A DNA stretch of 64,000 nt from Dryobates pubescens (lineage: Eukaryota; Chordata; Aves; Piciformes; Picidae), in contig NC_071627.1 of the NCBI RefSeq assembly GCF_014839835.1, positions 18,098,001 to 18,162,000 on the forward strand, in the 5' to 3' direction. Below are positions 46,401 through 61,400 of the stretch, one piece after another (the first letter of the stretch is position 1; each line of letters opens with the position of its first letter). Made by a program: the position numbers and the translations under genes. The notes under the pieces are model-generated. The model saw only the letters and a list, made by a program, of their open reading frames with translations. It made no database searches and was not told where the DNA came from.

Positions 46401-49400
46401 AGCTAACAAACACCACTTCTTAGCCTAGGACCAGTTCCCTTTTCAGCAGTTCCTCTTTTTGCAGTCACAGTGGGGTGCAAACCAGAGTACTACTGACACA
46501 AGTGAGTTCAAGTCTGAAAGACCTCTCTAAATTTTAAGACACCGTGAAGTGAGTGCAAGGTAATTTGCAGTGCCTGGGACACCTGAAGCCAGCGCTGCGA
46601 CCCAAGCAGAGCTCAGTTGTGTGGAGCACTGACCTGCAGGTCTCTTGGTCAGGTTGAGGCAGTCCGCATGGTATACCTTGGGGCAGCCTGGCTTCTTACA
46701 AGAAACCAGCTGCCCCCCGTCCCCACAGCTGAAGCACTCATCCTCTCGCTCCTTCATCACCTCCGCCTGCGACCGGCGCTTCATCTGCGGCCGTCTCTTT
46801 AGCTTCTTGGACTTTTCCTCAGTGACAGTGGGTTGGCTCTGTGGGTGAGACAGTGTCAGTTAATGCAGGTCTCTGCCCCTTCCATCCCTTCACTTTCTGC
46901 TACAGTGGAGATCACTGCAAATCCTGCAAATAAAAGTTGCACTGCCAGCCATACCTGAAATGGATGCAGCATCTCTGCAGAGCTTCTTAATATTTGGCAA
47001 GTGATTTACTACAGAAAATAAGGTGTTGGTTTTTGTGTTCTGAAAGAGTCTGGAAGCTCTACACAACAGCCTGGTTAAACATGGGATATAAACAACTAGC
47101 AACAGCAGAATATAGAGTCTAGGGCTGCCTAGTGTCACTGAGCTTGTGCCATCTCTCACAGAATATTCAGGTCCTCAGTCAAAGCAGTCAGTCCACCTTG
47201 CACCCATGACTCCTAAGAAGCTGCTCTCAGGCCTTTCTGTACTCTTTGACACTCCTCACCCTTCTCCCCACTTTTAGTCCGAATTTATCTGTGATCAGCT
47301 CAGATCTGTTTGTTCTCATGTCAATGTTGTTCTTTTTTGGCAGAAGTTTTTCCTCTTCCCCTGAAAAAACCACTGGGACGTACGCTACTACTCACACACC
47401 AAACACTTTCACAGTCCGCACCCTCAGCCCTCCTGATGGTTTTTCTCTGCCTCTATTGAGTTTATTTCTCACAAGTTACAGACTTATACGTGCTATTTCC
47501 CATACAATGACATCGACTCTTCTCCCAAAGCACAAGAAATCCCTCCCCTAGCACCACCAGCATTTGCCTTTTCACTGCTGCATCACAACAGCAGCTCAGG
47601 CCTGTGGCAGCTGAATTGCACAACAGCTCCTTCCCCACCGTGACTGCTCCATGATGACCTTCTCATGGCAGATGTGTTTCTGCTATCACCCTCCAGGTGT
47701 GTACCCTGGTGTACTTAATCACTCAACTCCAGCCCATTCCCAGTGAACCTCACTCCTTTGCAGCTGCCCCATGCCCTCCTTCTCCCACTTCAATGACATC
47801 ATCACCACTGTGTCATCAGTACAGGCGAGTCACCACGCTTCCGAAGCTGTTACAGGCAGTAATGAAATAATCACAACTGGTTCCAAGACTGGCAGCTATA
47901 TGGCTTAAATAATTTCTTCTTTAGACTAAGGTTTCCACCATCACTGTCTGTCACCCCCCACCCCATCCCAAGCTAGGTTCTCAGACCACTTTCCTAAGCC
48001 CCCAGCACAGATCCTATCTAAGCTTAACCTCCCACTGTACCAAACACTCAACTCCACAAAGATGAAACTACCTGTCCCCAATCAGTGATCTTAGCAAAGC
48101 ACTATCAGTCTTGTTTACCTGAACAGACAAGAACTAGATTTTATGCAGTTTTCCATGCATATTTGTGTACAAATGTGCTCTCCATGCAGAGTATCTATGT
48201 GCTGAGACAGTGCCTACACAGCAATCTTTTCATCCTTCATTCAGCATAAATCTTGGGCACTATTTTCATCACTCTCCTATCAAGAATAAAGCCAAAACCA
48301 CCAAAATATTTTAAAATATTTATCTCCAGACCTAGGATTTCAGAATTCATCAGGGATGGTTATCCAGCTGTCCTGCCACCAGGGAGTTACATCTCCTGAT
48401 TGTTTTCTTCCCCTTCACATGTGGATGTTTTCAAACCATCACTCCCACTGACAACAGGGACAAGTCAAGCCTTTCTTCTCATTGAAAACGCAGACAGTGA
48501 AATCACTCCACTTAAAACTATTCCACCTATTCTCAGCCTCGGCCAGCTAATTACAAAGAGAACAAGAAAAATCTTTCACAGCTAATTTGAATGTCTAAGC
48601 AAAGTCTAACAGCTGGACCAAGCGATTCCCACTTGCTCACTGCAGTACAATAGACTCCCAAGCTTTCTTCCACAGTCCCAGTTAGAAAGGTCGCTTGTAA
48701 GGGTGAACTTCAGTACAATCAGCTTCTTCAGGAAGCTTATAAATGCATCTATTGCCAGAGGAATTTGAAAACCCCCACATGGCTAGCCCCCCAAGGTACT
48801 GTTTTCTTGAGTATCCTTTCTTAGCCCATCTCATCAAGATGGAATGAGTTGCCTCAGGCATCACCATGGAACATTAATGCCAACTAAGGGGCGCCTTTCT
48901 CCGATTTCCATCACGAGACTTGCAATTTCAGGGCAAAAATGACAGTCAAGCCATGTATAACACAAAATCAATTGAACTTTAAATCACAACCCACAAAGGA
49001 ACTGAATACATCAGATGTGTAATTTCCCTCATCTGTCAAGCTTTTGAGGCCATCACTTTTTGTTTTATTTTAAGTTGATTTTTCTGCAGAACTAAGCTCT
49101 CTGGAGAATTCACCAAACCTTGCCGGTATGTTAATGGCACTTAACAACTGCACTGCTGGAGCTTTTAATCCTGAAGTGTGGGTAAACCAGCTGCCAGTAT
49201 CCACATGCCAGAGCAGGATTACAGACAGATTTGGTGAATGTCTTGAAAGAAACCAACAGCTGAGACATATTTAGCTGGTGACAGCTGGGAACTCAGCCAA
49301 CTGCTCCTGTTACTTTGTTTTCCCAGTGAGAACCCAGCTCACTGGTAACTGAAATCAACTCCTGTTACTGTCGCATTATAGTTAAACCCCGCGAAACTCC

Positions 49401-52400
49401 CCAAAGCCACTGAATTCTGAAGGCTAGGCATTTTTCTACCAGATGACTTATTTCTTACTCCTGTCTGATGTGTGCAGTTCAGTTGCCTAACTAAAAGGAG
49501 AAATAAACCCCAAGAACTTTCCCACTGCAAGGAAGATAGTGATGTAGAAGCCTTCTGGATCAGAAGCAACCCCAAGTCTGAAGGAATGCTGAAGTCTGCT
49601 GGCCTTCCAGCAATGCTCACCATTTATCAGGCCTTTAACTCTGGGAAACAGGCTGAGTTAGAGTTTCTTAGTTATATAATGGAAGTGTTTTCCATGCCAA
49701 TTTCCCCTCTGAAGTGATGGAAATTGTCATACCAGTAAGCAGAAAATTCGGGGGGGGGGGGGGAAGGCAGGGGAATGAAAAAAAAATGCATTTCATTTAC
49801 TCTTTTGTTGTAAAACACAAATTCCTCTCATTTATAGCAACTCCAATAATTCTCATCTAAGATCTGCGTTCTCAGAATGTCAACATGGATATTCAACTTG
49901 CTTCAAGCAGTGTTTTCATGGTCACAGAGACTAGGTTACCCTTCCCAAGATCTCAGCAAAAAACGATGCAAATCTATGCAGAGAGATGATTGGCAAGAAT
50001 AAAAGCTGAAAGGAGGCATCCTACCTTTGGCCGTACTCCTAGGAAGCCACTGCAGTTTGGGGCACCACACTTACAAACGGTCTTGCCATTTCCCAAACAC
50101 TCCAGATTGTAGTTGAAAGTCAGCTCAGTCCCTGGCACAGAAGCAGATCAAAACCAAGCAATTTGTAATGACCTATGGGTGTACTGCTGAAGTAGAAGCA
50201 CTTTCAAAATACACCACCACAACTGCACCAGGACACCAATTATTAATCTCCCTATAGCTCTGTGGGCACTGAAAATTCACACTCCTACCACATGCTACAG
50301 CCAAAATGGTTATCTGACCCCATGCTGTGGCATGTTTGGTTCCATTCTTTGACTCTTCAAATTACAACTAGAAACCTCCATTTATACCACGGATGTGTTT
50401 CATTATGTCAGTGCTGGTGTCAAGTAAGCCTCATGACTGCCTAGGTGAAAACAAAAATTAAGTATCTTCCCAGGGAGCTGCAAACCCTCCCCTTTCCTTA
50501 CAGCAACACTCCAGCAGGTGACAGAGAAGGGCTCCTTACCAGCTTTGATGTTCACGAGTGCAAAGAGCCCGACGCGGGTGTCGCCGTTCACACACCACTT
50601 CTGAGTCTCGCAGTTTGGCTGGCAGCAGTGGTTCATGAACCGAGCGTAATTGCCCTTCGGCCCAGCATCGATGATCCGATCCTGGGATTGCAAACAGAAC
50701 ATACCATAGCAAAACAAAACCTACAGAAAAATGCACTTAATGAGCTGTCCTTTCCTCCTCAAGCCCTCACAGCACAGGTAGCACTGTACCAGGAAAGCAC
50801 GAACAGCAGAGAGAAGTACAACGGAGAGCAACTGATGAGACTTGCAAAGCACCAGAATGTGAACATGAATGTTTGTGTTTTTACCCAGTGTAAGGGACAG
50901 GTGTGGCTGTGCTGCCTGGACAATTGCCAGTTTCTACACACTGATGTCTCTGGCTGGGGCTGACAGATCATAGAGAAACACAGTGCAGAAGGCACCTGAC
51001 AAAACTACTGAAGAGACTGTGGGTTCAATTCCACTCCCCTCTACTGGGATCAGCAAGACCTGGAATCTGAACTTAAATGAGGGTCTCTCACTGTGGCTGA
51101 TTATTGTACACCTGGCTTCTGGACTCTCCAGAATCCAGCTGCTGAGAAGGGTCCTGAAGTTACATTGTGGGTTACACCATAGAGATGGAACTCCTCCTGA
51201 GGGGGTGGAAAGTCCCCAGAGGGCAGCATTAGATATTGTAATATGTTATTCCATTCCTCTTCCTATATTGTCCCTGCATAAGGGGCAGACTTCTCAGTCA
51301 GCTTTCTCTTGGCTCTGAGCTTTCACCTACAAACCCAGAGATAAGAACTGCTAGAGCAGCTCTGGCTCTTTCTCTTGTTCCCATGATGGCCCTTCTTTAT
51401 CCTTATCTTTTGAAGAAAAAGCTGTTTCCCTCTAGGTTTCCTTTTCCATACGGGGGCAGATGGTGCTGGCACTCTGCTGCAGCCATGTCTGCTGGCCCAT
51501 GTACCTTCTCTTGCTCCTGAGCACTCTAAACACTGATGAGATTTTGATATGCATGTGCTAATCCCCAACACACTGCTATGATTTGTTTCTCTCAGGAACT
51601 CACAGGCTGACAACAAACTCTTTCCAAATATTTCACCAGCATGTCAGGATTTTGCACTTGCTCAGGGGTGAATTTCCAAACCACTGGAGGACTCCACTGC
51701 CCTATGAATTTACTCAGATATTCCCATATACCCTGCCACTCATTATTCAGCATCAGGACAGATCTCCCAGTGAAATTCTTGAGAAAGTCCTGTACTGCTC
51801 TGCAAAACCCTTGGCCTGCCAATATCTAACAGAGGATCATCAGAACTGTAAGCCATTCCCCTGAGATACAGCTCACCACCAAAAGGAATATACACAAAAT
51901 GCCAGCACACCAGAGGCAGCTGCCAGCAGAAGGCAAAGACTCCAACACAGTGAACACAGCACAGGGGAAAAAACCTTTATCAAACTAATAAGCTTCAAGC
52001 CTTAACTGAATGCCCTTGTTATCTCTCTTTTTAGTTATCTCAATCCTTTTGTTTCCTGCCAAAATCTGATTGTCTTAATTAAGACAGTGGCTTTTCATGC
52101 CATGAGTTGGGTGCCAAAATATATGCGAAGGTTTGAAACAGAACGAATAGCTCAAACCGAACCAGTGGGTTAACCTGGCTGCTGTCCCAACACAGAAGTG
52201 AGGGAAAAGTAACACAGAAACTTGGGATTGAGACAAAGAAGAAAGTGAGAGAAGAACAGAGTTTGCTGTCAAAAATCAGATAAACATAGTACAAAAGGCA
52301 CAATTACCTTAGTCTATTTGCAAAAGAATCGCAGTGCAAAGCAGCAGCGAGCAGAAGCAAGCAGCAAGCAAAAGCCCAAGCCAGAAAACTATTCCTCCTT

Positions 52401-55400
52401 GTCCTGCCCCCATCCCAGCAGAAAAGACCAACACCCAAGAACCCACAACCCAGAAGCAGCAACTGTAACAGGAAGCCTCCCATGTGAGAATCTGAACTTC
52501 AAGCCCCATAATACTTTGCTCCAGTTAGCACTTTCACTTTAAAAGCTGGCATGACTGTGGCATGGTACAGATAACAGCAGCTGGTTCAGTTCAATCCATG
52601 ACAGGTTACAGTTTCATCACCATCTTCTTCAAAGACACACAGGTTCCTGAACAGCCATGAAAGTGCTTCTGCCACTTTCTGGCAGGTCAGCTCACCCTGT
52701 GGTGTCAGCAGTGGATAAGCACTCCACCAGCACACTTCCAAGGCAGCCCCTGTGGTTCCAGACCCAAACTTCTGCTTAAAAGCAAAATACCATTTCCCAC
52801 ATCTTGTATATCAATGCATAAAAGAAAAATAGGAAGAGCAGTAAGGAGTGAGGTCCCTTTCTGTACAGTACACTGCCATTTGTAGTTAGATTGCTTTGGA
52901 GAGGGAAGAGCAGCTGCAAGAGATTCATTTTTCTCATTGTAAAGGGAGTGATTAACACTTGGTTTTGTTCCTGCTCCCATTCACCAACCAGGCAAAGAAG
53001 AAAGGTAGGGTCAGTGTGCATCTCCAGCAAGAAAGAAGACTCAGAAAACAGATTGTTATCCTGTCCCACACTTGACTCCTTCCCATGCTGGCTGTAATGG
53101 TGTTCTAATCTTCTCAACTTCAAGTGACAAAGTGTGGAAAGCACCTGACAAACTATTCACCTCACACCAACAACTTAGCCTCCAGGACCCACTGAGGAGT
53201 CTGTGGGGTTAATTCCACCCCTCTCTCTACTAAGATCCGCAAGACCTGGGACCCGAACTTAAATAAGGGTGTCTCAACTGTGGCTGATAATTGTACATCT
53301 GAGGACTGATGCTTTCCATGAAGTTCTAGACTCTCCAGAATCCAGCTGCTGGGAAGGGTCCTGAGGTTGCAACACTCACCCCATTATGCTGAAGCAGGAT
53401 CTATGATACTCAAACAATTGCACTCAGACAACTGCCTCACCTCTCCTGAACAAAGCCCAACAGTTACTTCAGACTTGACTCCTAATACTCAGCCTGAGAC
53501 TTCTCTACTTCATGTTAAGTCCATTCTTTTAGTCCTCCCTTTAGAGGATGTGCAGACCAGCTCATCAGCAACTTCTATTTTTTCATGTGCTGGAGAGAAC
53601 CACTGTCACGCCTTCCGTGCAATCATTTTACTCAAGTCCAGGATGACGGCAAGAAGAAATTCCTTCCACCTACCTTATCCAGTGTCAACATGTAGAAATT
53701 GGTGATGTCATGCTCCTGAGCATAGCGGATTCGGGCTCGGCACTCCTCTTCATCAATTAGCTCCCCAACATACTCATTGACAAATTCACCCTATCAGAGA
53801 AAAACCAGCAAGCTGGTAAGTCAAGACAAATCCCTTCCAGGATGGAGGGGCATCCACCTTTGTGCCACAACTTAGTTCCCATTTCCTTTGTGGAAACCTC
53901 TTACTCTTCTGTGCTTTGCAGCCAATTTGAACAATACCCTTCACTAAGAGCCCTAAACCATACATCTGTTTCACAGGCTCAGCAAGTAACTTTAAATAAA
54001 TTAAAGCAACAATGGTCATCAGATTGTTCTTTGTGCTATGGAAAGAATTAACACTCTAGGACAGCAAAAAGTAAACCACAAAACCAGCTCTTTGCTGCAA
54101 AGCTCAAAGCACTGCCTAACTGCAATCCATCTGGAAATGATTGCCCTTTGGGGACCAACTGCACTGAACAACATGATGCACCTAGGACACCTGGTCCTGC
54201 GGGGAACTCGGAGTTTGCCTGCAGTGAAGCACTGCAGAGGTCACACTCAAAGGGAATCCCAGCTCTGCTTCACTGCTGCTAATAGAAGCCTCCATTAAAT
54301 AACTGAGTTTTGGTGTTTCCAGTCTGTCTACTGAAACTGATACATAGAATGACAGACAGATCCTTTCATGTATCCCAGCAGGCAGCAAAGCCTAGACAAG
54401 ACAGACACATTTTTCCTTCTGCTATCAAGTCCTCCCCCATGGCATGTTGTCCCTCCTTCTTTTTCAGACATTCTCCTGCTATGCTAATTGTCCTGCCTCG
54501 TGCCACCCTTCTTTAGCTTTGGAGCTCTCTTTAGCACTCTTCCTTCCTCAGCACAGATGTGTGTCCACAAAACTACTATTATCTGGATTTAAAAACAACA
54601 AAGTGTTTTAATGGGTTCCAGCGGTAACAACAGCCATCTCCAAAATAACAATTCTTTTTAAGAGCCAAGTCCTGGCTTCAGCCTCTGGTATGAGATTCTC
54701 ATGCTGGAAAAGCCTGGCTACTCAAAAATGAGGAGGACAGATAATCACTGCTCCCCATCTGGAAATCCTGAGAACCATTTCCAAGCCAGTGATTGGGTGT
54801 ATTCATGAACTCCATCATCCATATAAGCAGACAGATCAAACAATCATCTTTCTTCCTCTATAGGACATCAATATGCAAGCCATTTTCTGAGTTAGCTGAG
54901 CCAAAAACGTCAGGACCGGAAAAGTTAAGCTCATCCATTTCTTTCCTACATTGCATTCCAGGGCAAGAAGCCTTCACATTACTGAAAGTTTGTAATTTTT
55001 CCAATCTGTTGAACCTAACACTGAGCAAAAGAGACGTGAGACAGAGAAAAAAAGTCATAGGCAGAAACAGAGTACGTACCTTTCTGATGTCTGTTTTGGC
55101 TTGCAAGCCCCAGCCTCGTGCCAGCGTGCGGAAAATCTGTACCTCAGGGTACTGCCGCTTGGAGAAGCACTGGTTCTGGCAGCGCTCGCCAGCAGGGCAC
55201 ACCAAGGGGTGGCACTCATAGAGCAACATGCGATTGATGCACTCCGAGTCCAGGCCGCAGGGGTTCTCATCTGTTGGCTTGCAGTTGCAGCGTGGGATCT
55301 CGGACAGGTCTGCAGTGAAGATCTGCACCTTGCCCACTGGCCGGTTCACCTTGAATGCACACGAGGGATGTTAGCTCTTAAGAACAGGTTATCCTGACAG

Positions 55401-58400
55401 TCACTTCTGTACTCAACCCCTGCCTACGAGCTGAGAAGCTGCAGAGCATGTTAGTCACAGCAAGAGGCAGAAGGACACAGGTACAGGCACGTGTGTACTT
55501 CTGGGCATGCTATTTCAAGAGGTATACAATTAGAGGGAAGAGCTACTAGAGAGGATACAGGTCCCCCATTAGCATCACCTGGTGCAGTGTGTATTCTGTG
55601 ATCCCAGACGGACGGGGGAGCAGTTGTCAAATGTCCCCCTCCCATCACCACTGTGCCTACATTCTGCCCAGGTGGCCCAGCACTCTCACTGGGTGCAACA
55701 CCATACCTGTGAGCAACATCAAACCATTTTCTGTATTAAAGCAGCACTTTCAGTCTCCCAAGTGTCAGGCCCTTTTCCTTACAGCCCTGGTCTTGTAATT
55801 TGTTACCTTCAAGCTGGTTTGTGCTCTCAGCTGTTGCTACGAGAACCAGGCGGGCATGCCCCTGACAGAGTACAGAGGGCTTACCTACACACCAGGCCAC
55901 AAGCAGTTAGCTCCCTACCCAACTGTCCTGCAGGTGGAAATGAATGAAAAACCAGACAGGGCTGGGGTTGGAAGGCCCAAAGAGGAGCTCAGAGTTAAGC
56001 CAAGGAGCTCTCTAAAATCCGCTCCAGAGGGAAGCAGAGCGCAGCACCAGGTGGAGAAGCGACTGGCGTGTCTGTGGCATGAGCAGGGTCCTTTGGGTTT
56101 GCTTAAAGGCAGCGGACGCTGAAAGGTAGGCAACAGAGAGTCAGGACTTTTGAAAGAGACACTGAAGAAAAGCTCCTTGCTGTTCTTTGTCTAGGTGAGC
56201 AACACCATCAGCTCCCTTTCCTCTCACACAGAATGAAAGGAGGGGATCATTCAGTAAAACTACTCCAGCCCCACACAATTTATTTAGTCCCACCCACTGA
56301 GCAGATTCCAGGCTGGCAGCCAGCCTGAGGCTGGCCTAGTCCTAATCCTCCTCTTCTGTTTAAGAGCAAACTCTGTAGAAACACCTGATAAATCTCTTCA
56401 ACACAACATCCCCTTCCTCCTAGTTCTGCCTCCCACTTCCAACCTTCCTATCACTCCTGGGTTCTCCTCTGATGCTTCCCCTATCTCGCTCAAACTGTTC
56501 ATTCATCACCTCATTAATAGTGACACACAGGACTAGGACCATCTCCCACCAGGGCAGACAGAAGTACCCTGGTTGGGGGGACAGTTGATAGCTCTGACAT
56601 TATCACCCCAAGTGACCAGAATATTGAAGCCTGCAAGCATGCCCAGCAGGGCTGTCCTAAGCCCCAGGACACTGCTGGTACAAAACCAGTTCCAAAACAG
56701 GTCGTTGCTCGGACTAGGCACATTCCTCATGTGATAAAGGATCCCAAGTGTATTTTGCAGCAGCCTCTTGTGTTGGTGCACTTTGATGTAGACTCTTGAG
56801 GTACTGATCTCCTTAGAAGGACAGGACAGGTGTGGACAGCCTCAGCCATTTCACCCAGAACCTTTCTGTAGTCCACCGTATGCTGCTGGAAACTGTTTTG
56901 CTTTCACAGAGACAGAGTTTCCACCCAGGCCCCAGAAGAGGTACCATGGCTAATGACCATAATTGTTATTACTTGTATTAAAAGGGTTTTTTAAAGTCTC
57001 CAAACTGCATCTCAAGTTCCTGCATTCTGTGACCAGAGATAGGCTTGAAATACCTACGAGGAGCTACTTCAAATCTGCCTGGCCCATACTGCTGCCACAG
57101 CATTCAGCTGCGCTCTTTACTCTGTACAGTAACTCATGTAGGATACCACCTGCCTGCCTAGAAATCTTGTTAGAACCAAATTGTGCCAGCAATCAGTTAA
57201 GCTTCCCTAGTTTGTCACACAGAAAAGGGAAAGAGCAAACAGAGATAATGAAAAAGTCCCTGAATCATTTAGTTTCTAAGCAGTCCAGACCCACATCTCA
57301 AGCACATGCACCAGCATGGCTCCAGCTCTCAAGTCACATCCATCCTCTAGGGCTATAGCTGCTCCAATTCTATCTCAGAACAGCCCTAAACATTAAGGGT
57401 TCCCCAAAACTTAGTAAAATGTCTAATATTCCAGCCTGCACATCTGTTTAGTACTTCTTTCTGTATCAGTTGGTGACTAAACAGATGTATAAAACAGCTG
57501 AGATGAAACAAGATACAGCAGGGGTTACCATCCTCCGCACAGCTCTGCTCCACTACGTCCTGACAATCTCCTGTCACACACCACCTTGCCCTCAGACCTC
57601 AAGGTAGAGACAGACTTTTTTTCAGACCATACAACTGACACAGAACAGCACAGAGATGTCCAGATCTGCCCCAGTAAATCAGAATACCTCTGCTACTGGC
57701 CTCTGGCTTTCGTACAGCTCTGTGCATACAGGGATCCCTTCTGTGGAGGATGACAAGATGCCCAGAGGCCCCAAACGACCTTGAAATGTAGCCAGACACC
57801 CCAACAGCAGAGACGTTTCTGATTCCATACAAGTCACCTGCACCAACGGCTCAGAATTCTCTTCCACCCCGTACCAAATCCACCTGCCCTCACCTTGATG
57901 TGTTTGTAGGGAGGAGGTTTCTTGTCATTCTTTTTGTCTTCCTGGAGCTGTCTTAATTCTTTTTGTGCCTTCAATTCTTCAAATCTCACTGCAGCTTCCT
58001 GAAGAGCTAAGTGAGAGAACAAGCTGCATTACAATGGAACTCCTTCTGCTCAAACGGAGCTGGGCTGCCAGCATCCGCCCAATGCTCACAGCTCCACCAG
58101 CAAACTTCCCTGACCATGTACACCAGAGGCAGAGGTTCACTGCAGAGGGCTGAAGAAAAGGTCAGGGCAGCAGTCATGAGAGTTACAGGAAGGGAACTGT
58201 TTGTGGGTGAGATGAAGCATCCAAACTGTCAGCTAACTTTCCTGCTTTTGGGCAGAGGACTCAGGCAGCCACATTCACAACTCCCAAGTACATTTTCATA
58301 CACAGGTAAAGACTGTGGATACAGGGAAATTGACAAAGCAGCAGCTCACTTGGATATCAGAGCTGGAAAAGCATTCAAGATCTGTGCACCCTTCTCCCTC

Positions 58401-61400
58401 CCTGGGAGTCAAACCAACAAACACTCTTGATGATAAATAAGCAGCAGCTCAGTCTACAACTTTAATTTCACTTTAGCTACAAGACAACATTCTTCTCTGT
58501 TACAAGAATGCCACTTCTCCAAATGGGAATGAACAGAAAAGGAAGGTTTATCTCCCTAGACAAAGGCAAGTTACCTTTCTTGTATATGCCATCCACGCCC
58601 TTCCCCATCTTGTCTTTGCTGCTGACATCACCTTCCATGTAAGGGAACACTCGGGCCTGGTGGGTCCACAGGTAATCCTTGGAGCCAAAGAACAGCACAG
58701 GGAATTCGCCAATGTCATGTTTCATTTTCTGGATGTTGACAGGAATTGTCCTAGGATGGCAAATCTCAGCTGGCCACCACCTGCAACACAGGGAAGTGCA
58801 GATTAAATCTTTGGCTTCCTTGCTTCCAAAAACCTCAAGATGTATGCTACTGCATGATGACAGGGGGAAAATGTGTGTGAGGGCTACCAGCATGTCTGGT
58901 GGGAAGACAAGAGGTTTCTGAAGGAAAAGAGCATGCATTTGACCAACTATTACATGCATGCAAAAATGCCAAAGGCTGCTGCACTGTACCCTGCAGAGGG
59001 GAGCAGCTTCTCACCCCAACCACCATGAGCACTGCATGAAGAAAGGATGGGGACAAGTGTGTTCTACCTTCACCTACCTGTAGCGCCCAACTTTCACCCA
59101 GACTACTTCCTTGTAGTGTGGCTTTTTGCCTGCCTTGCAATCATTACAATACCAGCTTCCCTCTGGCATCTCAATGTTTAGACACTCACGGTGAAACGCA
59201 GCCGGGCACGACTCACAGCATAAAAGGCTGCCCCCTGCAAAGAAGAGGAATTCATCAGTCACTATGCAGAAACCTCGGACTGCGCACTTCCAGACAGACA
59301 CAGCTGAGAAAAGGGCAAGAGGCTCCTCTGTGAACCTCTCTCAAAAGTTGCACCCTACTCATGATGCAAAAAGAACCCTTCTGAGAAAGCGTCCTAGCCT
59401 GACATTGGACTTGAATGGGGCTGAATAGGAAGGCAAGCTGTTCTCTGTGGTTCTCACTGGCAGGTTCCGGACAGGCAAAGCTTCTGCCTGCTCTAATGAC
59501 TTCTCATGAGGGCATTCCCTGGCATAAACCACCTCACCTTCCGAGCAGACGAAGCACCAGCTGACGTTGACGTGCTCGTGGTTGCGGCAGCCCCTCCGTG
59601 CAGTGAAGTGATTGGGGCAGATGATGCTGTTGGAGGCGAGGACCACGGAGCCAGCAGCAAGGCAGAAGTCGTTGGAGTGGTAGGCAACCGGGCACCGCAC
59701 GCAGCGCATCAAGCGACCTGGCATCAGAAGGTATCAGGAACACAGTGAACCTCTACTGGAGGATGACTTCTTGTTTCCTGACAACACTAGCCTCTATTGA
59801 TACCCAAGCTCAGAACAAGAAACCATAGGTGACCTTTGGAAAAAGAGACTGGCTTTCATTTTCTGGACACCACCCATGACCTACTTGATCGGTTCCTATC
59901 AAATTATTTAGTACACCTATATATGCAATTATAAATGCATTTAATATGCAAGATTTGTATATAAGTAAAAAAATAACTGAGTTATTTAGAAGTGAAAAAC
60001 CTCCTGCGTGCTGTGCAGGAACAGTTCAAGAGTTCACAGACTGGGACTGCTTCCTATCACACACAAATAATTAGTAAATCAGCTCAGACAGTAATTACAG
60101 AGGGGGTGTTCCAAGTGGTTAGCTGCACATAATGAAACCAATCCGTGTAGCTTCTGAAGACATCAGCATTTGTCTCTCTGTTTTATCAGATTTTACCCAG
60201 ACATTCCAGAAGGGAGAATTCAGAATTGCCTACAGGCCTAATTTATCCAAGGTTTTTGAGAGCCTGCTTTCAGTTTCCCACAGGAGACTATAAACAGAGA
60301 AAGGAGATGGGAAGAAAGGAGTAAGTCTGACCACTGTGAAGCAACAATCAGAGAGACATAATGTAACCATTCAGTGGGGAAGTGGAAAACTTTAACAATT
60401 TCAACACACAATCTGAGAATAACAACAGAGCTGGTCTTATTGTCACTTGTCTTAAGATCAAGGATAAGAAGAAAGGCAGTTTTAGAAGCAAATATACAAG
60501 GAAATCACATGAAAGTTTTAAGTTTAATCACATGAGAAAAAGGTCAAGGTATGGCTGCAAACAGCCCAAATAAATATTGGCCCGAGACACTTAGCCCAAG
60601 GGTGCCACTATGACAAGATAAGAGTTTGCACTATTAAAAAAGAACAGTATCATGGTTTTTACTACGCTGTCCTCTATTGCCATTGCCCTAATAGTCAGTG
60701 CTGCTAAACAGGCACTGTCTGTAGCACTGGCACAGTCAAAAGCAGGTAGGAAAAGCATCGGAGTGCCCATGCTGCTCCACAGACTTATTCAGAATTCCAG
60801 AGGCATGTGGCATCACCAGATGTGCAGGCATCCAGGAGTCTGGACAGACACCACCACTTCAGCTGCCATGTCTGACCATCAGGAGTGCTGATGAGCAACT
60901 ACTTTGCATACCGAGGCCACCCCCGTCCACTCCCAAGAAAGCTATTCCCACAGCAAGCACTATGGCAAGGACAGAGTATCAACGTGAAGAACAGTGGACA
61001 GGAAATAAAGACAATGCCTCTAACTGCATCCCCTAGAGCACCCGAGAAGGTTTTGGTACCTTTAGAGGCAGAGATGTTTGCTGGGTTAGCAGCATGACAA
61101 GTCATGCAGATGTGCAGGGAGCATCGGAAGCCCTTGTTCTGCATGACTGTGGGGGGGTACTTCTGTATGCAGGCTTCGTGGTAATACTTCCCACAGAGGG
61201 GCAGCAAGCACCGTTTCACATCTTCCCCGCAGGTCTTGCATACAAAGCAGGTATGGACCCCTGGAGCAAGAGCAGCAGATGGAACAGTAGTCACACAGAA
61301 GGGCCAAATGAAGACCTGACCCTATCATGAGGCTGTGTATTAGCACAGCACACCTTCCCAACCTGCTGTGCCATCCCAAAGCTCTCCACAGCAGGCTGGT

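Larger units (their letters stand above)
50984..53371 (-). mobile_element. Degraded endogenous retrovirus (fossil) in an NSD1 intron
   Basis: Two direct copies of a 180-240-bp LTR-like repeat flank about 2 kb of internal sequence. Both copies begin TG and end CA in minus-strand sense. Between them, around 51590-51820 on the minus strand, is a peptide resembling avian retroviral gag (motifs [10 protein letters not shown] and [11 protein letters not shown]). No pol is recognised, so the element is short and broken. The two LTR copies differ at roughly one in eight aligned positions by eye, which suggests tens of millions of years. It lies in the same orientation as NSD1. Confidence 0.5.

Noticed and set aside
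56533-56781. Minus-strand hydrophobic frame that faintly recalls a retroviral envelope tail
   Set aside because: Similarity is too weak, with no LTRs or other retroviral parts nearby; treated as intron.
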